Below are positions 56,606 to 64,000 of a stretch of DNA of 64,000 nt, in pieces (position 1 is the stretch's first letter; each line of letters starts with the position of its first letter). The translations under genes were made by a program, and so were the position numbers. Origin of the DNA: Tistrella mobilis (GTDB taxonomy: Bacteria > Pseudomonadota > Alphaproteobacteria > Tistrellales > Tistrellaceae). Under the pieces are notes generated by a model. It was not told the origin of the DNA, searched no databases, and worked only from the letters and a program-made list of their open reading frames with translations. The stretch covers positions 496,001-560,000 of the forward strand of contig NZ_CP121015.1 of the NCBI RefSeq assembly GCF_041468085.1, given 5' to 3'.

Positions 56606-57172
56606 ATGATCCCCCGGCCGATCCGGACCACCACCATCAGTGCCGTGCTCGCCGCCCGGCTGGTCGCCGCAGCGGCCGGTGCCGTGCTGATCGGCAGCGG
56701 CATCGCCGCCGGCGCCAATACCACCACCGCCGGAAGTTCGACCGCCGCCTATACCGAAGAGGCGGCCCTGTCCGACATTTTCGAGATCGAGGCCGCCAAG
56801 CTTGCCCGCAACAAGACGCAGAACGACGACATCCGCGCCTTTGCCGGCCGCATGGTGCTGGACCACACCGCCGCGACCGAAAAGATGAAGGCGACCCTGG
56901 CCGATATGGGCCTGTCGGTGCAGCTGCCCGACCGGCTGGACGACCGGCGGATGAAGATTCTGGAAGATCTGAACGAACAGCAGGTCCCGGGCTTCGACCG
57001 GATGTATGTCGCCAGCCAGATCGACGCGCACGAAGCGGCGCTGAAGCTGCATCGGGGATATGCCGAGACCGGCGAGAACGAGGAGCTGCGCGAAACCGCG
57101 GACGAGATCGCCGACACGGTGGAACGCCATCTGGAGCATATCCGCGACATCGCGGACGAGATGGGGTCGTGA
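56606..57172 (+). CDS. DUF4142 (ferritin-like helical) exported protein
   Basis: A 188-residue protein with an N-terminal signal-like segment (TISAVLAARLVAAAAGAVLI, possible cleavage near residue 36). The DUF4142 core runs from about 50: EAALSDIFEIEAAKLARNKT, then DIRAFAGRMVLDHTAATEKM and HEAALKLHRGYAETGENEEL, a four-helix bundle rich in Glu and His. Probably periplasmic. A good AGGAG ribosome site precedes the ATG. Family members are common in stress regulons; no biochemical role is established. Confidence 0.85.
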   Translation: MIPRPIRTTTISAVLAARLVAAAAGAVLIGSGIAAGANTTTAGSSTAAYTEEAALSDIFEIEAAKLARNKTQNDDIRAFAGRMVLDHTAATEKMKATLADMGLSVQLPDRLDDRRMKILEDLNEQQVPGFDRMYVASQIDAHEAALKLHRGYAETGENEELRETADEIADTVERHLEHIRDIADEMGS

Positions 57173-57209
57173 CCGCGCGCCCGTCATCTCCAATCAAAGG
57201 ACGAGTCCG

Positions 57210-58478
57210 ATGACCTTCAATCCCCTGCAGGAAAAGGGCATTCCCCTTGAAAAACAGTGCCGCAACTGGTCGGAGCTGAACATCCGCCCCTATGACAAGG
57301 CCAGCGTGCACCCCTACAGCCGCTGCCGCGGCATCGTGATGAACGGCATCGAGGTCGAGGCGGTGATGTTCTCGCACCAGATGGCGCGCAACACGCTCGA
57401 CCCCGAGATCCGCAAGCAGCTGTCGCTGATGCGCCGGATCGAGGCCCAGCAGCAGAAGGTGATGAACTGGCTGATCCCCGGCGACGAGACCACGCTGGAG
57501 GTGACGCTGGGTTATGAACAGGTGGCCGTCGACCTGACCGCCTGGATCGCGCAGCACGAGCCCGACCCCTATCTGCGCCAGGTTTACGAATTCGGCCTGC
57601 TGGAGGATTTCGACCACCTCTACCGCTATGCCAACCTCTACCAGATGCTGGAGGGCCAGGGGTCAGGGAAGGCGCGGGCCGACGAGATCACCGGTCGGCT
57701 GACCGAGATCATGCCCGGCCGGCCGACCATCTTCGAACATCGCGATCCGCGCGACGAGATCCGCCGGCCGATGACCGCGCTCGCCGCCGATCCGCAATCG
57801 GTGATGAATGCGCTGACGGTGATGGCCTCGGAACAGCAGACGATGAATTTCTACATGAACATCGGCAACCGGCCGCAGGAGCCGCTGGCGCGCGCCACCT
57901 ATCTGGAGATCGCCCAGATCGAGGAACAGCATGTCAGCCATTACGAAAGCATCCTGGACCCGACCGTCGGCTGGTTCGAGAACCTGGTGCTGCACCAGTA
58001 TCACGAATGCTGGATGTATCATTCCTTCATGCAGGACGAGATCGACCCCCGGGTGAAGGCGGTCTACGAGCTGCACCTGGCCATGGAAATCGAACATCTG
58101 CGCGTCGCCTGCGAGATGATGCGCAAGGTGGAGAAGCGCGACCCCGAAGCCTTCCTGCCGCGCGAGATGGGGGAGAGCATCGTCTTCCGCGAGAACAAGG
58201 GCTTCATCCGCGACGTGCTGGCCCGGCAGGTGGACCTGACCTCGAAAGACAGCGATTTCGTGCCGGTGGACGAACTGCCGGCGGATGATCGCTATTTCGC
58301 CTGGAACCGCGCCGTCAATGAGGGCTGGAACCCGACCGAGGACGTGATCGCCCGGGCGCGCGCCGACGGCGGCGAATACCGGCTGCAAACCGAAGGCCCC
58401 CATCCGGTGCCCGGGCTGCGCCGGGAAGATGACCGCCAGGACGCCACCACCGCCTATGCCCGCCGCCGGGCCAGCTGA
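57210..58478 (+). CDS. Uncharacterised ferritin-like protein
   Basis: A 422-residue cytosolic protein with no function I can name. It is helical, with repeated Glu/His pairs that fit a ferritin-like di-iron bundle: LLEDFDHLYRYAN near residue 135, IAQIEEQHVSHYESI near 240 and LHLAMEIEHLRVACEMM near 290. No signal peptide is seen. AAAGGA precedes the ATG. It lies 37 nt after DUF4142 and 17 nt before the hemerythrin-DUF892 gene, suggesting a stress operon of metal- or oxygen-handling proteins. Metal binding is inferred only from residue pattern. Confidence 0.65.
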   Translation: MTFNPLQEKGIPLEKQCRNWSELNIRPYDKASVHPYSRCRGIVMNGIEVEAVMFSHQMARNTLDPEIRKQLSLMRRIEAQQQKVMNWLIPGDETTLEVTLGYEQVAVDLTAWIAQHEPDPYLRQVYEFGLLEDFDHLYRYANLYQMLEGQGSGKARADEITGRLTEIMPGRPTIFEHRDPRDEIRRPMTALAADPQSVMNALTVMASEQQTMNFYMNIGNRPQEPLARATYLEIAQIEEQHVSHYESILDPTVGWFENLVLHQYHECWMYHSFMQDEIDPRVKAVYELHLAMEIEHLRVACEMMRKVEKRDPEAFLPREMGESIVFRENKGFIRDVLARQVDLTSKDSDFVPVDELPADDRYFAWNRAVNEGWNPTEDVIARARADGGEYRLQTEGPHPVPGLRREDDRQDATTAYARRRAS

Positions 58479-58495
58479 GGAGGGGGCCACACCCC

Positions 58496-59644
58496 ATGTC
58501 CATCACCGTCAGCCATGTGACGCCCGCCGCCGACGCCAGCCATAACGGCGCCTCGCCACGCACCGGTGACCCCGTCCCCGGAGATCTGCATCTGGGCGAC
58601 CCGGTATCGCTGGGCGCCGCCCTGATCGCCGGCCGCAAGGTGGCGCCCGACGCCACCCTGCTGCTGATGCAGGACCATCGCGAGGCGATGGCCATGTTCG
58701 ATGCCCATGACGAACAGACCGATCCGGTGGAGCGCGCCGCGACCATCCGGCGGCTGTTCCGGGCGCTGCAGCGGCATATGGATATCGAAGAGCAGATCTT
58801 CTATCCGGAAGCGGCCCGGGCCACCGGCCGCGACGATCTGACCGGCCATGGCCGCCATGAACACGACGAGGCGCGCAGCATCATGGCCCGGATCGATACC
58901 GTTCTGGCCCGCGGCGAGAGCACCGATCAGACGATGGGCGAGCTGCGCCACGCCATCGACCACCATGTGAAGGACGAGGAGGACGAGCTGTTCCCGATCG
59001 TCCGCGACAGCGGGCTCGACCTCTACGCCCTGGGCCGCAGGCTCGCGGCCCGCAAGGTGGCGCTGCTCTATCGCACCACCGACGGCCGGGTGCCCGGCAT
59101 CGCTTACGAGGAACTGGAGAGGCGCATGACCGACAGGATGAACGAGGCCCGCCGGCTGCTGGTGATCGGCCTGCGCGACATGCATGCCGCCGTCCGCCTG
59201 GGCGACGAGATGCTGAAGGTGCAGCTGCCGCGGCTCCACACCCTGCCGCAGATGGCCGCACGGCTTGAAGCCCATCGCCGGGACAAGGCGGCCCAGCGGA
59301 CGCGGATCGAACACATCCTGGATGCGCTGGGCGAGGATCGCTCGGCGCTGAAGGACATGATGATGGCGGCGACCGGCGATTTCGCCACCCGGCTGAACGC
59401 GGCGAAGGGCGACGAGGTGGTACGCAACGGCGTGACCATGTTCGGCATGGCCCATTACGAGGTCGCCTGGTACGAAAGCCTGGTCGTGCTGGCGGCCGAG
59501 GCCGGCGAAACCGAAGCCGCCCGGCTGCTGGCCGAATGCCTGGCCGAGGAACGCGCCATGGCCGCCTGGGTGGGGGAAAACCTCCGCGGGCTGCTGCTGT
59601 CGCATCTGGATGCCCGGGTGTCGGGCGTGAAGGATGCAGGGTAG
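58496..59644 (+). CDS. Hemerythrin-DUF892 (YciF-like) fusion protein
   Basis: A 382-residue protein joining two non-heme iron-type domains. Residues about 50-180 are a hemerythrin HHE domain: LLLMQDHREAMAMFDAH, then HMDIEEQIFYPEA, GHGRHEHDEAR and DHHVKDEEDELFPIV. Residues about 215-375 match DUF892/YciF ferritin-like proteins (LLVIGLRDMHAAVRLGDEML, then RIEHILDALGEDR and GMAHYEVAWYESL). Both could bind di-iron sites and deal with oxygen or peroxide stress. It is the last gene of the DUF4142 operon and converges with the GNAT gene with only 5 nt between stops. Confidence 0.88.
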   Translation: MSITVSHVTPAADASHNGASPRTGDPVPGDLHLGDPVSLGAALIAGRKVAPDATLLLMQDHREAMAMFDAHDEQTDPVERAATIRRLFRALQRHMDIEEQIFYPEAARATGRDDLTGHGRHEHDEARSIMARIDTVLARGESTDQTMGELRHAIDHHVKDEEDELFPIVRDSGLDLYALGRRLAARKVALLYRTTDGRVPGIAYEELERRMTDRMNEARRLLVIGLRDMHAAVRLGDEMLKVQLPRLHTLPQMAARLEAHRRDKAAQRTRIEHILDALGEDRSALKDMMMAATGDFATRLNAAKGDEVVRNGVTMFGMAHYEVAWYESLVVLAAEAGETEAARLLAECLAEERAMAAWVGENLRGLLLSHLDARVSGVKDAG

Positions 59645-59649
59645 GCCGG

Positions 59650-60507
59650 TCACCCCAGCTCGAAACTGGTGAGGCCGTAGGTGCGGTCGATCGCAATCTG
59701 GGGCGCCGGGCCGGTATACATGCGCGCGGTCTCGAACACCGGGGTCATGCCATGGCGGCGGGCCAGCGCCAGCGCTTCGGGCGTGATCGCGGGCGTGTCG
59801 AGGAAGACCGGCGCCCCGGCCGGCACCGCGCCGGTCAGGGCCTGGAACAGCGCCTCGGCCACGGCCGGGCGCTCGGCGAAAAGCGGGCCGATCTTGAAGC
59901 CGGTGCGGCAGGGGCGGATGACGCCGTAACCCTGCAGGCGGCCATCCGCGACATAGCTGCGCAGCACCGTGCCGGGCCGGCTGATCCAGGCGGCCAGGAA
60001 GGCCGCGCGCGGGGCGGGGAAGAAGCGGCGATCCCAGGCCGGCAGCGCCGCGCGTTCGGCGGCCCCCGGGGTCACGATCGCCGGATGCACCGGCCCGGCG
60101 GCCGTTGCCCGGCCCTCGTGGCGGATATTGCGATGGGCCGGCACGAAGCCCGAGCGGCGATAATTGTCCTGCTGCGCCACCACCCCGTCCAGCCCGACCA
60201 GCCGGCCCTGAAGCCTGGCCATCAGCGCCTGCCAGATGGCGAGCCCATAACCGCGGCCGCGCAGGTCGGGGCGGACGATGTAGAAGCCGAGGAAAGCGAA
60301 ATCCGCCCCGTAGCGCACGCCCGAGATGACGGCGACCGGGGCCCCGTCCAGATGGCCGATCAGGAAGCCTTCCGGGTCTTCGGCCGCGAAGGGTACGGCA
60401 TCGTGCAGGCCGGGGTTCCAGCCCTCGGCCGCCGCCCAGTCCAGCGCCAGGCCGATCTCGTCCGGCCGCATCGGCCTGATCTCCGGCCTCTCCCCGGCAG
60501 TCTGCAT
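59650..60507 (-). CDS. GNAT-family N-acetyltransferase, two-domain
   Basis: A 285-residue acetyltransferase. The N-terminal GNAT domain shows FLGFYIVRPDLRGRGYGLAI (acetyl-CoA pyrophosphate loop) near residue 75. The C-terminal domain (about 140-285; VLRSYVADGRLQGYGVIRPC, then KIGPLFAERPAVAEALF) resembles the YitH/HolE-type partner domain. ATG 60507 follows GGAGGG; two earlier in-frame starts are less well placed. It follows the ABC transporter genes by 62 nt and might be co-transcribed. The substrate is unknown. Confidence 0.86.
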   Translation of the reverse strand: MQTAGERPEIRPMRPDEIGLALDWAAAEGWNPGLHDAVPFAAEDPEGFLIGHLDGAPVAVISGVRYGADFAFLGFYIVRPDLRGRGYGLAIWQALMARLQGRLVGLDGVVAQQDNYRRSGFVPAHRNIRHEGRATAAGPVHPAIVTPGAAERAALPAWDRRFFPAPRAAFLAAWISRPGTVLRSYVADGRLQGYGVIRPCRTGFKIGPLFAERPAVAEALFQALTGAVPAGAPVFLDTPAITPEALALARRHGMTPVFETARMYTGPAPQIAIDRTYGLTSFELG

Positions 60508-60569
60508 ACCTCTGCCCTCCATCTCGCATCCGTTCCGATGCCAGCATAGGCCGGTCGTGACACGGATGA

Positions 60570-61568
60570 TCACACAGGATCGGTCAGGGGTAAATGACAG
60601 GCGACCTGGCGCGCCCCCACCGCAGCTCCGGCCCCCGCCAGCTGCGGCATCCGTTCGCGGCAGATGGCGGCGGCGCGGGGGCAGCGGCCCTCGAAGCGGC
60701 AGCGCTGCGGGTCGGGGTCGACGGGGCTTGCCGGCTCCCCCGCCAGCCGGCGGCGCGGGAGCGGGGGCGCGCCGGGTGCCGGGATCCGCGGGATGGCGGC
60801 GATCAGCCCGGCGGTATAGGGATGGGCCGGGGCATCGAAGACCTCTGCCGTCGGCCCCGTCTCGATCACCCGGCCCAGATACATCACCGCCACCCGGTCG
60901 GTGACCAGCCGCACCACGTTCAGATCATGGCTGACGAACAGACAGGCGAGGCCCAGCTCGGCCCGCAGATCGTGCAGCAGGTTCAGGATCACCGCCTGGA
61001 TCGAGACGTCGAGCGCCGAGGTCGGCTCGTCCAGGATCAGCAGATCGGGGCCGGGCGCAATCGCCCGGGCAATGCCGACCCGGGCGAGCTGACCGCCCGA
61101 GAGCTGATGCGGCAGCCGGTCGTGCAGGCTGCGCGGCAGATGCACCCGGTCGAGCGCCCGGCGCGCCGCCGTTACCGCGGCGGCGCCCGTCAGCCCGTTC
61201 AGCCGGCGGAGCGGTCGCATCACCGCCTGGATCGCGGTCAGCCGCGGGTCCAGGCTTTCGCCCGGGTCCTGAAACACCATCTGGATCCGCCGCCGCCAGG
61301 GGGCATGGGCCGCGCGCCGTGCCGGCAGCCGGGCCAGATCCTGGCCGTCGAACAGGATGCGGCCCTGATCGGGATCGGTCAGCCGGGCGACCAGACCGGC
61401 GAGCGTCGTCTTGCCGCAGCCGCTTTCCCCCACCAGGCCCAGCGCCTCGCCGCGGCCCAGCGTCAGCGAGACGTCGTCTACCGCATGCAGCCAGCCGGCC
61501 GGGCGGTCGGCCGCGGCCGGCACGCGAAAGCGGCGGTGCAGGCCCTGAACATCCAGCAGCACCGTCAT
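60570..61568 (-). CDS. Peptide/nickel ABC transporter ATP-binding protein (DppF/OppF type)
   Basis: An ATPase of 332 residues. Walker A is GESGCGKTT, the signature LSGGQLARV and Walker B LLILDEPTS. The C-terminal oligopeptide-family extension carries CRFEGRCPRAA. It begins inside the end of the preceding dppD-like gene (ATGA). With three partner genes it forms a Dpp/Nik-type importer; peptides, nickel, opines or oligosaccharides are possible substrates. Confidence 0.93.
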   Translation of the reverse strand: MTVLLDVQGLHRRFRVPAAADRPAGWLHAVDDVSLTLGRGEALGLVGESGCGKTTLAGLVARLTDPDQGRILFDGQDLARLPARRAAHAPWRRRIQMVFQDPGESLDPRLTAIQAVMRPLRRLNGLTGAAAVTAARRALDRVHLPRSLHDRLPHQLSGGQLARVGIARAIAPGPDLLILDEPTSALDVSIQAVILNLLHDLRAELGLACLFVSHDLNVVRLVTDRVAVMYLGRVIETGPTAEVFDAPAHPYTAGLIAAIPRIPAPGAPPLPRRRLAGEPASPVDPDPQRCRFEGRCPRAAAICRERMPQLAGAGAAVGARQVACHLPLTDPV

Positions 61569-62377
61569 CGCACCAGATCCCCGATCCGGCTGTCGGGCCC
61601 CGGGGTCGCGCGGATCAGCGCCCGGGTATAGGGGTCGGCCGGCGCCTGGAACAGCTGCGCGGTCGGGGCCTGTTCCACCACCCGGCCGCGGCGCATCACC
61701 AGGATCCGATGGGCACGTTCCGCCGCCACCGCCAGGTCATGGGTGATCAGGATCGTGGCCATGCCGCGGGCCTTCGCCAGATCGCCGATCAGATCCAGGA
61801 TCACCGCCTGGGTGGTGACGTCGAGCCCGGTGGTCGGCTCGTCGGCGATCAGCAGCCGGGGGCTGCCGGCCAATGCGATCGCGATCATCACCCGCTGGCA
61901 CATGCCGCCCGAAAGTTCATGGGGAAAGGCCCGCGCCCGGCGCACCGGATCGGGGATGCCGACGGCGGCCAGCAGCGCCTGCACCCGGGCGGTGCGGTCG
62001 GCGCGCGTCAGCCGGCGTCCGGCATGCACCCCCACCACATCGCCGATCGCATCGCCCACCCGGCGCAGCGGGTCCAGCGCCCGGCGCGGATTCTGGAACA
62101 CCATCGACATCGCCCGGCCGCGCAGCGGCGCCACGGCCGCCTCGCCGCCGGCCAGCAGATCAACATCGTCGAACAGGATCCGGCCGCCCAGAATGGTGGC
62201 GGCCGGCGGCAGCAGGCCCAGGATCGACAGCGCCGTCACCGATTTGCCCGAGCCGCTTTCGCCCACCAGTGCCAGCGTCTCCCCCGCGCGCAGATCGAAG
62301 GAGATGCCGTCGAGCGCCGGCGCCGCCCCCCTGAAGCCCACCTTCAGCCCGTCGACCCGCAGCAGCGGCGCGGTCAT
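61565..62377 (-). CDS. Peptide/nickel ABC transporter ATP-binding protein (DppD/NikD type)
   Basis: A 270-residue ATPase: Walker A GESGSGKS near residue 40, signature LSGGMCQRV, Walker B LLIADEPTT. It lacks the C-terminal Cys-rich extension of longer DppD proteins, so it is closer in size to NikD. ATG 62377 overlaps the permease stop; the open frame further upstream is a shadow of that permease gene. Coupled on both sides. Confidence 0.92.
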   Translation of the reverse strand: MTAPLLRVDGLKVGFRGAAPALDGISFDLRAGETLALVGESGSGKSVTALSILGLLPPAATILGGRILFDDVDLLAGGEAAVAPLRGRAMSMVFQNPRRALDPLRRVGDAIGDVVGVHAGRRLTRADRTARVQALLAAVGIPDPVRRARAFPHELSGGMCQRVMIAIALAGSPRLLIADEPTTGLDVTTQAVILDLIGDLAKARGMATILITHDLAVAAERAHRILVMRRGRVVEQAPTAQLFQAPADPYTRALIRATPGPDSRIGDLVR

Positions 62378-63270
62378 CGGCGCCTCGGGTCGAGCAGGTC
62401 GCGCAGGGCATCGCCCGCCAGGTTGAAGGCGAAGACCGCCAGCATCAGGGCCAGCCCCGGGAAGGTTGCGACCCACCATTGCCCGGTCATGATGAACTGG
62501 GCGCCTTCGGCCGCGAGGATGCCCCATTCGGGCGCCGGCGGCCGCACGCCCAGGCCGATGAAGGACAGGCCGGCGGCGTTCAGGATCGCCCAGCCCAGAT
62601 TGAGCGAGACCTGAATGGCCAGCACCGGCAGCAGCGCCGGCAGCAGCACCTCGACCAGCAGCCGGGCCTCGCCATGGCCGCCCAGCCGCGCCGCCTGCAC
62701 CCAGGCGGCATCCTTCAGCCCGGCGATGCCGGCGCGGGCGAAACGGATATAGAAGGGCAGGTTGATGATCGCCGTCGCCCAGACGATGTTGGCGACCGTA
62801 TTGCCCAGCGCCGCGACCAGCGCCATGGCGACCACGAACAGCGGGAAGGCCATGGCGACATCGACCAGCCGCCCGATCCAGCGATCGAGCCGGCCGCCGC
62901 GCAGCCCCGAGACGGCGCCGGTCAGCGTGCCGGCGATGCAGGACATCGCGACCGCCGAAAAGGCGATCGCAAGATCGAGCCGGGTGGCGGCGATCACCCG
63001 GCTGAAGATGTCGCGGCCCAGCTGGTCGGTGCCGAACCAGTGATCGGCCGAGGGCGGCTCCAGCCCGCGGGTGACGTCGGTGGCGAGCGGGTCATAGGGC
63101 ACCAGCGCCGGGCCGGCGATGGCGGCCGCCAGCAGCAGAACCACCACGGCCAGCGCCAGGAAACCGGGCGGGTTGGCGCGCATCAGCCGGACGAGCCGGG
63201 TGATCCCGCCCGCAACACCGCCCGCCCCGCCGGCCGGCGGCGGGCTGCCCAGATGGCGTTCCGCGGTCAT
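62374..63270 (-). CDS. Peptide/nickel ABC transporter permease (DppC type)
   Basis: A 298-residue permease with about six transmembrane helices. The family N-terminal segment FLALAVVVLLLAAAIAGPAL and the HWFGTDQLGRDIFSRVIAATR motif near residue 75 identify DppC/OppC. The coupling loop EARLLVEVLLPALLP follows mid-protein. It overlaps the dppB-like gene and the downstream ATPase by 4 nt each. Confidence 0.94.
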   Translation of the reverse strand: MTAERHLGSPPPAGGAGGVAGGITRLVRLMRANPPGFLALAVVVLLLAAAIAGPALVPYDPLATDVTRGLEPPSADHWFGTDQLGRDIFSRVIAATRLDLAIAFSAVAMSCIAGTLTGAVSGLRGGRLDRWIGRLVDVAMAFPLFVVAMALVAALGNTVANIVWATAIINLPFYIRFARAGIAGLKDAAWVQAARLGGHGEARLLVEVLLPALLPVLAIQVSLNLGWAILNAAGLSFIGLGVRPPAPEWGILAAEGAQFIMTGQWWVATFPGLALMLAVFAFNLAGDALRDLLDPRRR

Positions 63271-64000
63271 CCGATCCGCCCCACCCGGGGATCGATCAGC
63301 CCGTAGAGCAGATCGATCGCCAGATTGACCAGGGTGAAGGCGATGGCCACCAGCAGCACGAAGCCCTGCACCGGCGCGTAATCGGCATTCATCAGCGCAT
63401 CCAGCGCGTAAGAGCCGATGCCCGGCCAGGCGAAGACTTTTTCGACCAGAACATTGGCGCCCAGCATATACGAGAACACCATGCCCAGCGTGGTGACCAC
63501 CGGCACCGCGGCATTGCGCAGCGCGCGGGTCAGCACCATGCGCCGCGGCAGGCCGGCGGCGCGGGCGGCGGTGACGAAATCGGCCGAGAGCACCTGGATC
63601 ATGGCACCGCGGGTGATGCGGGCCAGCGGTGCGACCGCAAAGGCGGTCATCGTCAGACAGGGCAGCACCATGCGCCCCAGCACCGAAGCCAGAACCCCGG
63701 TATCGCCGGCCAGCAGCGCATCGATGACCAGCGACCCGGTCACCACCGGCGGCGGGATCAGCATCACATCCATGCGCCCGACGGGTTCCGGCGCCCAGCC
63801 GAGTTCGGAATAGAACACATGGATCAGCAGCAGCCCCACCACGAAAGTGGGCAGCGAGGTGCCGGCCGCGGCGATCGCCCGGCAGAGATGGTCGATCACC
63901 GATCCCGGCCGGGTGGCGGCGACGACGCCCAGGGGCAGCGCCACCAGGATCGCCAGCAGGAAGGCGGTCACCGTCAGCTCCAGAGAGGCCGGCAACCGCG
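63267..64000 (-). CDS. Peptide/nickel ABC transporter permease (DppB type), partial
   Basis: At least 244 residues of a DppB/OppB permease; the N-terminus lies beyond the right edge. The visible part begins RLPASLELTVTAFLLAILVA, includes the GTSLPTFVVGLLLIHVFYSE segment and the coupling region ADFVTAARAAGLPRRMVLTR, and ends with IDLLYGLIDPRVG. The first gene of this operon or the substrate-binding protein gene should lie just off-window. Confidence 0.92.
   Translation of the reverse strand, partial: RLPASLELTVTAFLLAILVALPLGVVAATRPGSVIDHLCRAIAAAGTSLPTFVVGLLLIHVFYSELGWAPEPVGRMDVMLIPPPVVTGSLVIDALLAGDTGVLASVLGRMVLPCLTMTAFAVAPLARITRGAMIQVLSADFVTAARAAGLPRRMVLTRALRNAAVPVVTTLGMVFSYMLGANVLVEKVFAWPGIGSYALDALMNADYAPVQGFVLLVAIAFTLVNLAIDLLYGLIDPRVGRIG

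Overview
The window is GC-rich, densely packed chromosomal DNA with frequent ATGA start/stop overlaps. The protein families (an EcfG-type general-stress sigma factor, GlgE-pathway glycogen genes, a MocR regulator, TRAP and Liv transporters, CgeB-type glycosyltransferases) point to an Alphaproteobacterium. A Tistrella-like or other Rhodospirillales-type genome would fit, but this is inferred from gene content only. I saw no rRNA, tRNA or CRISPR array.

Layout. (1) 1-3.5 kb, minus strand: a branched-chain amino-acid/amide ABC operon (substrate-binding protein, LivH, LivM, partial LivG running off the left edge). (2) 4.2-7.8 kb: a regulator with two winged-helix regions, a HigB-like toxin with an HTH-ImmA/IrrE-type antitoxin, and a small beta-propeller protein. 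(3) 7.8-14.1 kb: a MocR regulator divergent from a class II (degradative type) HMG-CoA reductase and a DctPQM TRAP transporter, together a likely mevalonate uptake and degradation locus. A 178-bp inverted-repeat element lies inside it. (4) 14.1-16.8 kb: a perfect 30-bp palindrome and a PaeR7I/XhoI-like restriction-modification pair whose nuclease gene is frameshifted in a T7 tract. (5) 16.8-38.5 kb: a large trehalose/glycogen region: OtsA, OtsB and an SRPBCC protein on the minus strand; DUF2934, GlgE, TreS-maltokinase, GlgB, GlgX-TreZ fusion and MalQ on the plus strand. About 3.1 kb of nested tandem repeats separates glgB from glgX-treZ. (6) 38.5-39.7 kb: a small foreign-looking patch (truncated KAP NTPase, MazEF). 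(7) 40.8-53.6 kb: an EcfG-like sigma factor followed by a co-oriented cluster of nucleotide-sugar SDR enzymes, a glycosidase-SDR fusion, a B12/radical-SAM protein, four glycosyltransferases, a topoisomerase IB and a methyltransferase. This is the best candidate for an uncharacterised biosynthetic system. (8) 53.6-59.6 kb: stress-type genes (possible NepR, SDR, TIGR02587/TIGR02588-like pair, DUF4142, ferritin-like protein, hemerythrin-DUF892 fusion). (9) 59.6-64 kb, minus strand: a GNAT protein and a peptide/nickel ABC transporter cut by the right edge.

How it fits together. OtsAB makes trehalose. TreS-maltokinase, GlgE and GlgB convert it to branched glucan. GlgX, MalQ and TreZ can return glucan to trehalose if a TreY is supplied from elsewhere. 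Motifs of the form GGAAC-N18-TT, the family consensus for EcfG promoters, lie 37-41 nt before the start codons of five genes or operons: SRPBCC-otsBA, DUF2934-glgE-treS-glgB, the tail-anchored protein at 39.7 kb, the SDR at 54.3 kb and DUF4142. This ties the trehalose/glycogen and stress genes to general-stress control, with an EcfG-like sigma factor encoded in the same window.
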